This document shows positions 1-6,744 of a stretch of DNA of 11,264 bases, in pieces (position 1 is the first letter of the stretch; each line of letters opens with the position of its first letter). The stretch lies in assembly GCA_021845555.1 (NCBI GenBank), contig JAJZVS010000086.1, positions 1 through 11,264 of the forward strand, given 5' to 3'. The position numbers were made by a program, and so were the translations under genes. The notes below the pieces were generated by a model that was not told the origin of the DNA, made no database searches, and saw nothing but the letters and a program-made list of their open reading frames with translations. Source of the DNA: Pseudomonadota bacterium (lineage in GTDB: Bacteria; Pseudomonadota; Alphaproteobacteria; Acetobacterales; Acetobacteraceae).

Positions 1-165
1 AAAAGCACGGCGATTTCCGATGCCGGGCTCACCAAGCAGACGCTGTATGAGGTGGGACGCCAGGCGCTCGGGCGCGGCACCTACGGCCGCGCTTTCGAGG
101 CGCTGAACGCAGTGAACCGGGAGATCGAGCTGTTGATCCGCCAATCGTGGAACCGGCCGGCATGA
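1..165 (+). CDS. parA: ParA-family partition ATPase, C-terminal fragment
   Basis: The frame is open from base 1 and ends at TGA 163-165, giving the last 54 residues. They begin KSTAISDAGLTKQTLYEVGR, which I recognise as the C-terminal end of the ParA/RepA partition ATPases of alphaproteobacterial plasmids. These proteins hydrolyse ATP on nucleoid DNA and, with ParB and parS, move plasmid copies apart at division. The Walker motifs lie upstream of the window and cannot be checked. The stop overlaps the ATG of the next gene as ATGA (162-165), so parA and parB are very probably co-transcribed and translationally coupled. The family call rests on this short tail plus the downstream parB; a chromosomal or phage ParA is less likely. 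Confidence 0.8.
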   Translation, partial: KSTAISDAGLTKQTLYEVGRQALGRGTYGRAFEALNAVNREIELLIRQSWNRPA

Positions 166-1160
166 AGCGGCGCGAGGCGGTGCGCGCGCTGCTGACGCCG
201 CAGGCCGGCGAACCCCCGCCGATGTCCGCCGAGGCTCCGGCCCGTGCCGCTTCCGGCGCCGTGCGCGCGATGGGGCTGGAGATCAACCGCCTCGCCGAGG
301 GCGCACGCGAAGCCGAAACGCTGCGCCAGCAGATCGAGAGCGGCACCGCCGTGGTCGATCTGCCGACCGCGCTGGTCGATCCGTCCTTCGTCGCCGACCG
401 CTTCTCGCGCACCGCGGATACCGATTACCGCCGCCTGGTGGACAGCATCCGCGTCAGCGGCCAGCTGGTGCCGATCCTGGTGCGGCCGCACCCGACGCAG
501 GCGGGGCGCTACCAGATCGCCTACGGCCATCGGCGCCACGAGGCGGCAGCGGAGCTCGGCATTCCGGTCAAGGCGATCGTGCGGACGCTGCGCGACGACG
601 AACTGGTGGTCGCGCAGGGGCGGGAGAACGGCGAGCGCCGCGACCTGTCGTATATCGAGCGTGCGCTGTTCGCCGCCGCCCTGCAGCGCCGCGGCTTCGA
701 CCGCGCGACGCTGAACGGCGCGCTCGGCGTGCACAGCGCGGAGATGACGCGGCTGCTGGCGGTGGCCGCGGCGGTCCCGGAGGAGGTGATCCGCCGCATC
801 GGTCCCGCGCCCAAGGCCGGACGGCAGCGCTGGCAGGAACTGGCGCGGGAATGCGACCGGCCGTATGGCCTGGAGGCGGTGGCCCAGCTGCTGGATCAGC
901 CCTCGTTGCAGGCCCTGCCTTCCGACCGGCGGTTCGATGCCGTGATCGCCGGGTTGCGCCGCCAGGCCGCCGCGCCGGATGCCGCCGCGCCGGAGGTCGA
1001 GACGCTGACCGACGGCGACGGGCAGCCGATCGCGCGCCTGGAGCACGCGCCGGACGGCCTGCGCGTGACGTTCGACGAGCGCGCAGCACCCGGGCTGTCG
1101 GGCCTGGCGGTGCGGGAAATCCGGCTGCTGATCGCCCGCTACCAGGCCGGGCACCGCTGA
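162..1160 (+). CDS. parB: ParB/RepB-type plasmid partition protein
   Basis: This 332-residue protein is the centromere-binding partner of ParA. The N-terminal stretch (about 1-75) contains SGAVRAMGLEI, a hallmark of RepB proteins of repABC-type plasmids, presumably in the ParA-contact region. The ParB/Srx-like domain follows (about 75-165), with the core YGHRRHEAA at 121-129 and ENGERRDLSYIERA just after 150. A helix-turn-helix region (about 170-225) should read parS. I chose ATG 162 because it overlaps the parA stop; an in-frame GTG at 147 would add five residues. The length fits RepB, usually a little over 300 residues. No repC-like initiator follows: the next gene is a convergent recombinase. 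Family assignment is firm; the repABC-type label is less so because neither repC nor parS was found. Confidence 0.9.
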   Translation: MKRREAVRALLTPQAGEPPPMSAEAPARAASGAVRAMGLEINRLAEGAREAETLRQQIESGTAVVDLPTALVDPSFVADRFSRTADTDYRRLVDSIRVSGQLVPILVRPHPTQAGRYQIAYGHRRHEAAAELGIPVKAIVRTLRDDELVVAQGRENGERRDLSYIERALFAAALQRRGFDRATLNGALGVHSAEMTRLLAVAAAVPEEVIRRIGPAPKAGRQRWQELARECDRPYGLEAVAQLLDQPSLQALPSDRRFDAVIAGLRRQAAAPDAAAPEVETLTDGDGQPIARLEHAPDGLRVTFDERAAPGLSGLAVREIRLLIARYQAGHR

Positions 1161-1167
1161 CACCGCG

Positions 1168-1186
1168 CCCGCCTCACGACGGCGGG
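1168..1186 (+). terminator. Possible weak hairpin between convergent parB and recombinase genes
   Basis: CCCGCC (1168-1173) and GGCGGG (1181-1186) can pair across a 7-nt loop just after the parB stop, overlapping the last codons of the convergent recombinase. There is no T tract on either strand, so it is not a classic intrinsic terminator. In such GC-rich DNA a 6-bp GC stem arises easily by chance. Confidence 0.2.
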
Positions 1187-2091
1187 ATCCATCCCAGCCG
1201 CTCCGCCCGCAGCAGCAGATGCCGGACCGAGGATGGGTGCCAGCGGGTGCCGCCGCGCGGCGTGCGCTCGTGCATGGCCTCCAGCTGCGCGGCGATGCGC
1301 TGCAGCGTGTGATGCGGCGTCGCCGTGGCGATGCCGGCCACCAGCCGCACCAGCCGCTGGTCGGCCTGCTGCGCCGGCGCGCGGCCGAGCAGCGCCGGCT
1401 CTGCGAGCCCCTCCGCCACCAGCCGCCGCACCGTCCGGCGCAGCCGCTCCACCGTCCACGCGCGTGCGGCGGTGCGGTTGAGCACACGCACGACATCGCC
1501 CCAGGGCTGTGCCGGCCGCAGCCGCCGCACGGTCGGCAGCCACGCATCGAGCCCGGCCAGGAGGCGGTGCAGATGCGTCGCATCGCGGCCGGCGCGGAGC
1601 TTGCGGATCGCCGCCGGGTCGCCGGCGCGCAGGCCAGGATTGCCGCCCAGACGGCCGCGATCGCGCGCGGCGCGCAGGCCGGCCCTGGTGCGCTCGGCGA
1701 TCAGGGCGCGTTCGAGCTGCGCCACCGCGCCGAGCACCTGCAGCGAGAACATGCCCTGCGGCGTCGCCGTATCGACCGGGTCGTGCAGGCTGCGGAAATG
1801 CGCCCCCCTGGCCTCCAGCTGCTCGATCACCGCGAGCAGGTGGCCGACCGAGCGGGCGAGGCGGTCGAGGCGGACCACGACCAGGGTCTCGCCGGGACGG
1901 ATGTCGCGCAACAGGCGCGCCAGCACCGGACGGGCGCGGTCGGCGCCGGAGGCGTGCTCCTCCAGCACCGTGTCGCAGCCGGCGGCGCGCAGCTCGTCGC
2001 CCTGTGCGTCGGTGGCCTGCTCGGCGGTGGAGACGCGCGCATAGCCGATCCGACGGGTCTCGGGACCGTTCCGTCGCGGCTGTATCGGCAT
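1174..2091 (-). CDS. Serine recombinase (resolvase/invertase family) with extended C-terminus
   Basis: A 305-residue site-specific serine recombinase. The N-terminal catalytic domain (about 12-160) starts RRIGYARVST, with the nucleophile Ser at residue 21. It also shows the RLDRLARS motif and the QLERALIAERTRAGL helix of the resolvase/invertase family. The C-terminal part (about 165-305) is roughly 100 residues longer than in Tn3-type resolvases and has two tryptophan-containing stretches, WTVERLRRTVRRLV and RWHPSSVRHLLLRAERLG, probably DNA-binding. I chose the ATG at 2091 because GGAGG lies 6 nt upstream; an ATG at 2172 would add 27 residues but run through the palindrome and promoter. It converges on parB with 13 nt between stops. 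Likely roles are plasmid multimer resolution or movement of an element. Its composition is visibly more GC-rich than the metabolic genes to the right. Confidence 0.88.
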   Translation of the reverse strand: MPIQPRRNGPETRRIGYARVSTAEQATDAQGDELRAAGCDTVLEEHASGADRARPVLARLLRDIRPGETLVVVRLDRLARSVGHLLAVIEQLEARGAHFRSLHDPVDTATPQGMFSLQVLGAVAQLERALIAERTRAGLRAARDRGRLGGNPGLRAGDPAAIRKLRAGRDATHLHRLLAGLDAWLPTVRRLRPAQPWGDVVRVLNRTAARAWTVERLRRTVRRLVAEGLAEPALLGRAPAQQADQRLVRLVAGIATATPHHTLQRIAAQLEAMHERTPRGGTRWHPSSVRHLLLRAERLGWIPPS

Positions 2092-2120
2092 CCGCGGCCT
2101 CCGCACGCTGCGCCGTGCCG

Positions 2121-2148
2121 GTTTTACAGAACGCTCATGCACGTGCAA
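2121..2148 (-). promoter_or_regulatory. Putative promoter of the serine recombinase
   Basis: On the minus strand TTGCAC (2148-2143) is followed after 16 nt by TAAAAC (2126-2121). This gives a plausible sigma70-like pair about 30 nt upstream of the recombinase ATG at 2091. The -35 element lies inside the 18-bp palindrome, so a protein bound there would block it. The boxes were found by eye and the -10 matches only 4 of 6 consensus positions. Confidence 0.4.
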
Positions 2149-2161
2149 ACGGCCGTTTGCA
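2144..2161. promoter_or_regulatory. Perfect 18-bp palindrome, candidate operator or parS-like site
   Basis: TGCAAACGGCCGTTTGCA is a perfect inverted repeat with no spacer. It is flanked by CACG on the left and, after a two-base offset, CGTG on the right, so the dyad is slightly larger. It lies 52 bp upstream of the recombinase start and overlaps its predicted -35 box. It could be an autoregulatory recombinase site, a ParB-binding centromere about 1 kb from parB, or the operator of another repressor. It does not fit the repABC parS pattern I recall (GTTnnCnGCnnAAC). Confidence 0.55.
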
Positions 2162-2401
2162 GACGTGGCCACGCCCTGGCGCCAGCACGCCGGACGATCC
2201 GGTGCCTGCGGAGGCCCCTGCCCGGCGGCCGGCGTGGCGATCCGCGCACCGCGCCCGCAGCGGCGCGCCGCGGTCGCGGCGGCAGGGCGGCGGAATTAAC
2301 GGCGCTATCTGACAGCTTCGCCGGCATGGCATCAGTCAGCGCGCAACCCTTTGATCGCGGCGCCTGCAATCGGCGGCGTGCGGGTCGAGGCGGTCGCCGA
2401 T

Positions 2402-2422
2402 GCGCCGCGCCTGCGGCGGCGC
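2402..2422 (-). terminator. Possible hairpin terminator after the MeaB-type GTPase gene
   Basis: GCGCCGC (2402-2408) and GCGGCGC (2416-2422) form a 7-bp GC stem with a 7-nt loop, 35 nt beyond the stop of the minus-strand operon. No T tract follows on the minus strand, so termination here is only suggested by position. Confidence 0.28.
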
Positions 2423-2457
2423 TTCCGGCTTCCTGGCTGCGACGGGTTCGGCCCTTC

Positions 2458-3468
2458 CTACGAAGCCCAGCCGACAATCTGCTCGATTGCCGCGGTCGCC
2501 GCGGAGGAGGGGTCAATCCTGCGATCGCGCAATTCCGCCAGGATCCGCTCAGCCGCGGCGCTGCCCTTGAACCGGCGGCATGCCTCGGCAAACAGCGCCT
2601 CACGCAGGCACTCGTAGAACCGGTGTTCCAGGCGACGGTGCCGGGTCTGCATCCCGTCGCTGCCGTGCGAGTCACTGCGGTGGCGGTCCACCGCCTCGAC
2701 CAGTTCCGCAATTCCCCTGCCGCGGGTTGCCTGGACCTTGACGATACCGGGCGTGGCAATGCCTGGGCGCAGCGTCTTCGTCGAGAGCATCGATTCGAGA
2801 TCACGCACGACCTGGTCGGCTCCGTCGAGATCCGACTTGTTGACGACGAATATGCTGGCGATCTCAAGCAGGCCCGCCTTGATCGCCTGCACATCGTCAC
2901 CGAGGCCGGGAACCTGGACAACCAGCACGGTATCGGCGAACCGCATGATATCGATCTCGTCCTGACCGACGCCGACGGTCTCCACGATGATCACCGTCTT
3001 GCCCATGACGTCCATCACGTCGATGATGTCGCCCGTGGATCTCGACAGCCCGCCAAGGTACCCGCGCGATGCCAGGCTGCGCACGAACACGCCTTCATCG
3101 ACGCTGTGACGCTGCATGCGCAGCCGATCTCCGAGGATGGCGCCGCCGCCAAACGGGCTCGACGGATCAATGGCCACGACGCCCACGGTGTCGCCGCGCT
3201 GGCGGAACGCACCCACCAACTGGTCGACCAGCGTGGATTTTCCGGAACCGGGGGCGCCCGTCACACCGATGACATGGGCACGCCCGGTCAGCGGAAACAA
3301 TTGCCGCAGCTGCGCGCGCGCCGCGGGAACCTCGTCATCGAGATCGCTCATCAACCGCGCGGCAGCACCGATGTCACCACGCGCAATAGCGTGGTCCGGC
3401 ATCACCCTCTCGACCGGCCTGTCCGGTCCTTGCGCATTGTCGGCCATCGTCGGTGCAATTCCGGTCAT
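2458..3468 (-). CDS. meaB: MeaB/ArgK-type GTPase, chaperone of a B12-dependent mutase
   Basis: A 336-residue G3E-family P-loop GTPase, close to the usual length (about 330). The P-loop GAPGSGKST is at 71-79, AIDPSSPFGGG from 99, GDRLRM at 113-118, ETVGVGQDE at 163-171 and the guanine-specificity motif NKSD at 210-213. These are hallmark MeaB motifs. Family members gate adenosylcobalamin loading into methylmalonyl-CoA-type mutases and protect the mutases from inactivation, using GTP hydrolysis. It is the last gene of the minus-strand operon: its ATG lies one base after the TAG of the ligase (3470-3472), so it is probably translationally coupled, as I see no strong Shine-Dalgarno. ATG 3447 (M8) is an alternative start. 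With two mutase large subunits in the facing operon, which one it serves is open. The older annotation as a lysine/arginine/ornithine transport kinase (ArgK) should be ignored. Confidence 0.93.
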   Translation of the reverse strand: MTGIAPTMADNAQGPDRPVERVMPDHAIARGDIGAAARLMSDLDDEVPAARAQLRQLFPLTGRAHVIGVTGAPGSGKSTLVDQLVGAFRQRGDTVGVVAIDPSSPFGGGAILGDRLRMQRHSVDEGVFVRSLASRGYLGGLSRSTGDIIDVMDVMGKTVIIVETVGVGQDEIDIMRFADTVLVVQVPGLGDDVQAIKAGLLEIASIFVVNKSDLDGADQVVRDLESMLSTKTLRPGIATPGIVKVQATRGRGIAELVEAVDRHRSDSHGSDGMQTRHRRLEHRFYECLREALFAEACRRFKGSAAAERILAELRDRRIDPSSAATAAIEQIVGWAS

Positions 3469-3469
3469 T

Positions 3470-5095
3470 CTAGTTGATGCGCGCCAGAATCTCCGCCTCC
3501 AGCATCTTGCGATCCACCTTGCCGTTGGGCAACAGCGGCAGCTCCGTCGCATTCTCCACCCGCTCGGGCACCTTGTATTTCGCGAACGACAACCCGGCGA
3601 GGAAATCCAGGCAGTCCTGCACCGTCACCGTCTCGCCGGGCTGCGGCACCACGAAGGCGCACGCCTTCTCTCCCAGCACCGGATCGGGCATCCTGACGAC
3701 GGCGATATCCTGGATCTTGGGATGGCCCATCAGAGCGTCCTCGACCTCGCGCGGACTGATGTTCTGTCCGCCCCGGATGATGATGTTCTTCTTGCGGCCG
3801 ACAATTCGCAGATAACCCTCGCCGTCGAGAACGCCGAGATCGCCGGAGTGGAACCAGCCATCGGCATCGAAGGCATGGTCCGGATCCCCATACAGCCCAA
3901 CCGCGCAGTTCGGGCCGCGGTAGACCACCTCGCCAACCTGGCCAGATGGCAGTGTGCGCCCGTCGTCATCGACGATCTCAAGTTCCATGCCGGCGCAGAC
4001 CTTGCCGACCGTGCCGAAAACCTTTTCCGAAGGATCGTCGAGAAGGGTGTGCACGGGGGTGCCGCCGTCCAGCGCTCCATACGCTTCCATCAGGCGGCAG
4101 CCGCATCTGCGCGCAAACTCGGCGGCGACATCGGGCGCCAGTGCGGCGCCGGCATGATAGAACAGGCGCAGCGATGACAGGTCCGTCCGCCCGACAACCG
4201 GGCTATTCATGATCTTGATCATGTGAGTCGGCACGCCCACCGCGACGGTCACGCGCTCTCTCTCTATCAATGCGAGGGCGGCGTCGGCTTCAAAACGGTC
4301 GAGCAGCACATTGCGGCAGCCGGAAATCAGGGACGCGACGATTGCCACGGAGTAACCCGTGCCCTGGTTGACCGGCGCGACCGCGAGCACCACGTCGTCG
4401 CCGCCAAGTCGCGCCCGTTCGACGATGTGGTGACCGAGGGTCAGGAACACGTTCGGCGTGCGCAGCACCAGCTTCGGCTTGCCCGTGCTGCCGGAGGTTG
4501 TCATCAGGATATCGATGTCGTTGGCACCCGGGTGGAAGGAAAGCAGGTATCCAGGCGGATAGCGGCTCTCGATCGGGTCGGCCAACATGTCTTCGAGCGC
4601 CATCATGTCTGCCAGCGGTTCGCCGCGGATGGTGACATATGAGCGGACCGACGGCAGGCGCGCACGCATGCCGCGCACCATGGCAACGTGGTCAAAGCCG
4701 CCGAACTTCGCGCAGAAGAAGAAGGCGACGGCCTGGCAGTCGCCCAGAGCCATCTCCACCTCGTGCTCGCGCACGCTGAAGATGAAGGGAATCGGGATCG
4801 CGCCCATCCTGGCGCAGGCCAGCCGCACATAGAAATACTCGGCCCAGTTCGGGGTCTGCAGGCCGACCCGGTCTCCGGGCCGGATCCCCATCGCGATCAT
4901 GGCCAGCGCTATTCGATCGACTTTCGCCTTGAGGTCGGCAAACGTGACGCGCTGACGATCGTCCACCAATGCCTCGGCATGCGGCCGATATGCGGCGTGG
5001 TGATCGAGGTAGTCGCCCAGGGTTTGCGTACCCCAGTATCCGGCGGCCGTGTAGCGGGCGATCATATCGGCGGTCAGGAGCGATGGAATCGGCAT
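3470..5095 (-). CDS. AMP-forming acyl-CoA synthetase / acyl-adenylate ligase
   Basis: A 541-residue ANL-superfamily enzyme that activates a carboxylic acid with ATP to an acyl-AMP, normally followed by transfer to CoA. Visible motifs: phosphate loop TTSGSTGKPK at 199-208; YGALDGG in the A5 position, where most members have YGxTE, so the usual Glu is Asp; GWFHSGDLG and GRKKNIIIRGGQNISPREVE in the hinge region; and the C-terminal catalytic Lys526 in PNGKVDRK. The N-terminal QTPNWAEYFYVRLACARMGAIP resembles the DhbE/EntE and cyclohexanecarboxylate-CoA ligase branch rather than fatty-acid or acetyl-CoA ligases. The start at ATG 5095 leaves 14 nt after the amidohydrolase stop; the reading frame stays open upstream inside that gene, but the ANL domain begins here. 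It probably makes a CoA thioester feeding the mutases. The substrate cannot be inferred from sequence alone. Confidence 0.9.
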   Translation of the reverse strand: MPIPSLLTADMIARYTAAGYWGTQTLGDYLDHHAAYRPHAEALVDDRQRVTFADLKAKVDRIALAMIAMGIRPGDRVGLQTPNWAEYFYVRLACARMGAIPIPFIFSVREHEVEMALGDCQAVAFFFCAKFGGFDHVAMVRGMRARLPSVRSYVTIRGEPLADMMALEDMLADPIESRYPPGYLLSFHPGANDIDILMTTSGSTGKPKLVLRTPNVFLTLGHHIVERARLGGDDVVLAVAPVNQGTGYSVAIVASLISGCRNVLLDRFEADAALALIERERVTVAVGVPTHMIKIMNSPVVGRTDLSSLRLFYHAGAALAPDVAAEFARRCGCRLMEAYGALDGGTPVHTLLDDPSEKVFGTVGKVCAGMELEIVDDDGRTLPSGQVGEVVYRGPNCAVGLYGDPDHAFDADGWFHSGDLGVLDGEGYLRIVGRKKNIIIRGGQNISPREVEDALMGHPKIQDIAVVRMPDPVLGEKACAFVVPQPGETVTVQDCLDFLAGLSFAKYKVPERVENATELPLLPNGKVDRKMLEAEILARIN

Positions 5096-5109
5096 GGCGA
5101 CGGTTCCCG

Positions 5110-5961
5110 TCAAAACCTGAAGGCCTTGTGGGCCGCTCCCGTCAGAAGCGCGCGCGCGGCGTCCTCCCGCAGCCCCAGATCGGCGATCTGCCTGAGCGAA
5201 TCGTGCCAGTCGAGCACCGGAAAGTCGCTTCCGTACATCACCTTGCCCATCCCGCGGCGCGTGTTGAGGAAGGACACCAGCTCCGGCCGCCAGTAGCGCG
5301 GGGCATGGGCAGTGGTCGCGATGAACACGTTCGGGTGCTTCCAGGCGACCGCGATGAGTTCCTCCACCCAGGGCCAACCGGTATGCGCCGCCACGATCCG
5401 GAGTTCGGGAAAATCGAGCGCCACCGTATCGAGAAGAATCGGCCGCGCGGTGTCGCTGGGCATGGCCTCGGCCGAGTGGCCGACCTGGATCACCACCGGC
5501 ACGTCCAGTTCGACACACCTGGCGTAGAAGGGATAGTAGCGGCGGTGATCGACGGGCAATTCGAAACCGTAGGGATGGAGGTGGGCCCCGACGAACCCGT
5601 ATTCCCCGACGGCGCGGGCCAGTTCGGCGACCCCCTTCATGCGTTTGTGCGGATTGATCCCATAAAGGCCGTACAGCCGTCCGGGATGACCGCTGATGAT
5701 GGCGTGGATTTCCTCCACGCTGAACTCCCACTGCATACGCTGGTGGACAAACGAGCGAATCTGCAAAGCCGGCACCAGAACCTTGCCGACGCCGTGGCGA
5801 TCCATGTCGGCGACAAAGTCGTCCGGGCTGCGCCCTTTGACACGATCGGTCAGGCCCCACCATTCGATGACCTGGCGCTGCTCGGGGTCGTCAATGTAGC
5901 AACGCTTCATGAGGGCGGGCGTGAAGGGCTGGTGCCAGATATCCACGACGTCCACGGACAT
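5110..5961 (-). CDS. Amidohydrolase-fold protein (ACMS-decarboxylase-like, amidohydrolase_2) with altered metal site
   Basis: A 283-residue TIM-barrel protein of the amidohydrolase_2 group, which includes 2-amino-3-carboxymuconate semialdehyde decarboxylase, resorcylate decarboxylases and lactone hydrolases. Late-barrel motifs are intact: VIQVGHSAE (His162), AAHTGWPWVEE (His193) and MYGSDFPVLDW (Asp246), matching a metal-binding His, the catalytic His and the metal-binding Asp. The usual N-terminal metal motif DxHxH is not: the start reads VVDIWHQPF, with Trp9 and Gln11 in the histidine positions and His10 between them. The enzyme may therefore bind metal differently or not at all. GAGGGG sits 6 nt before ATG 5961, a strong ribosome site, and the gene follows the B12-subunit gene by 9 nt. 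The operon position implies a role in the same pathway, perhaps decarboxylation or C-C/ester hydrolysis of an intermediate. No signal peptide is visible. Confidence 0.85.
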   Translation of the reverse strand: MSVDVVDIWHQPFTPALMKRCYIDDPEQRQVIEWWGLTDRVKGRSPDDFVADMDRHGVGKVLVPALQIRSFVHQRMQWEFSVEEIHAIISGHPGRLYGLYGINPHKRMKGVAELARAVGEYGFVGAHLHPYGFELPVDHRRYYPFYARCVELDVPVVIQVGHSAEAMPSDTARPILLDTVALDFPELRIVAAHTGWPWVEELIAVAWKHPNVFIATTAHAPRYWRPELVSFLNTRRGMGKVMYGSDFPVLDWHDSLRQIADLGLREDAARALLTGAAHKAFRF

Positions 5962-5970
5962 GATCGCCCC

Positions 5971-6372
5971 TCAGTCAGCCAAGGAAATGATGGTGGAGAC
6001 GGTTTCGGTAATCGGCACGTCCTGGTCAAACACCTTGGCCGCTCCGACCGCCTCGAGTTGGGCGCGGTCGTCCCGATCGGGAATGAAGCCGCCGACGACC
6101 ACCTTCTTGTCGCCGGCACCAAGCGCGTTGAGCTGGCCCAGTAGTTCAGGCACAAGGGTCATGTGTGCGCCGGACAGGATGCTGACGCCGATCACATCGA
6201 CATCCTCCTGCACCGCCGTCAGCGCGATCTGGGCAACGCTCTGATGGAGGCCGGTGTAGATCACCTCAACCCCGACGTCCTTCAGAGCCTGTGCCAGTAT
6301 CTTGATGCCTCGGTCATGACCGTCGAGGCCAGGCTTGCCCAACAACACGCGAACGACCCGACGCCGTTTCAT
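5971..6372 (-). CDS. Small cobalamin-binding subunit of an acyl-CoA mutase (copy 1)
   Basis: A 133-residue stand-alone B12-binding domain, homologous to the C-terminal domain of methylmalonyl-CoA mutase and similar in size to the small subunits of isobutyryl- and 2-hydroxyisobutyryl-CoA mutases. The base-off/His-on motif DGHDRG (Asp17, His19, Gly22) provides the lower axial histidine. SILSGAH and VVVGGFIP line the nucleotide-tail pocket. It should bind adenosylcobalamin and dock onto a mutase large subunit. It is the first gene of the minus-strand operon. ATG 6372 has a purine-rich GGAG...GCGGGG upstream, and the predicted promoter lies about 70 bp further upstream. Unusually, no large subunit is in its own operon: both lie across the control region on the other strand. 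Family assignment is firm; the partner is not known. Confidence 0.92.
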   Translation of the reverse strand: MKRRRVVRVLLGKPGLDGHDRGIKILAQALKDVGVEVIYTGLHQSVAQIALTAVQEDVDVIGVSILSGAHMTLVPELLGQLNALGAGDKKVVVGGFIPDRDDRAQLEAVGAAKVFDQDVPITETVSTIISLAD

Positions 6373-6448
6373 GTCCCCGCTCCACTCCTGGCGACGCCCG
6401 TCGGAAAGCCATTGGCGCCGTGTCCTGGCGTCCCCACCGAGGCGTGCC

Positions 6449-6460
6449 TTGTATACATAG
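6449..6460 (+). promoter_or_regulatory. Operator half of a divergent pair (TTGTATACATAG)
   Basis: TTGTATACATAG contains the perfect 8-bp palindrome TGTATACA (6450-6457). The same 12 bases recur in opposite orientation at 6759-6770, and nowhere else that I noticed. It overlaps the -10 box of the leftward promoter, as expected for a repressor site. TGTATAC-centred dyads are typical targets of FadR-type GntR regulators, so such a repressor responding to a pathway acid or acyl-CoA is the likely reader. That is inference. Confidence 0.6.
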
Positions 6461-6478
6461 GCGCCAAAGGGCGGTCAA
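6450..6478 (-). promoter_or_regulatory. Predicted promoter of the minus-strand operon
   Basis: On the minus strand TTGACC (6478-6473) is followed after exactly 17 nt by TATACA (6455-6450). This is a good sigma70/RpoD-type pair placed 77 bp upstream of the first gene of the minus-strand operon (start 6372). Its -10 box is embedded in the TGTATACA palindrome, so binding there should repress transcription. Confidence 0.6.
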
Positions 6479-6744
6479 GCAGTGGCCATGCGCCGCAACC
6501 GCAACGGGACGCATCCTTGCCATGTTGCCGCGGTGATTGGTTCGCGCCTCTGCGGGACCGCGCGCGCGATCGATGGTATTTTGGCAGGTTTCTCAAACAG
6601 GTTCCCGAAGTTACCGGATTTGGAAGGCCGGACAGTACTTCGGGCGCACTACGCGGCGGGCGCCCCGACAGACCGCGCCGTGCCGCACGATCGATTCCGC
6701 GCCGGCAACCGGCCGACATTTTCCGGGCACTGGCCGGCGACGGC

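Larger units (their letters stand above)
2092..2457. other. Non-coding boundary between plasmid backbone and metabolic cluster
   Basis: About 365 bp separate the recombinase start from the end of the MeaB gene. The right-hand part of the interval contains no reading frame that resembles a protein; the open frames there are shadows of the flanking genes in GC-rich DNA. The left part holds the recombinase promoter and the 18-bp palindrome. The rest is GC-rich with short imperfect dyads such as CCGGACGATCCGG near 2189-2201 and a hairpin at 2402-2422. I saw no insertion-sequence end, tRNA or obvious attachment-site repeat. It marks the junction where base composition changes. Confidence 0.6.

Noticed and set aside
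1219..3477. Long plus-strand open frame of about 750 codons opposite the recombinase and the MeaB-type gene
   Set aside because: It spans two real minus-strand genes and the gap between them. Its translation has no recognisable domain and is the antisense shadow expected in GC-rich DNA.
6480..6486. GCCACTG on the minus strand, resembling a piece of the cobalamin riboswitch
   Set aside because: It lies upstream of the predicted -35 box, so it would not be in the transcript, and no B12-box partner sequence or surrounding riboswitch structure is visible.
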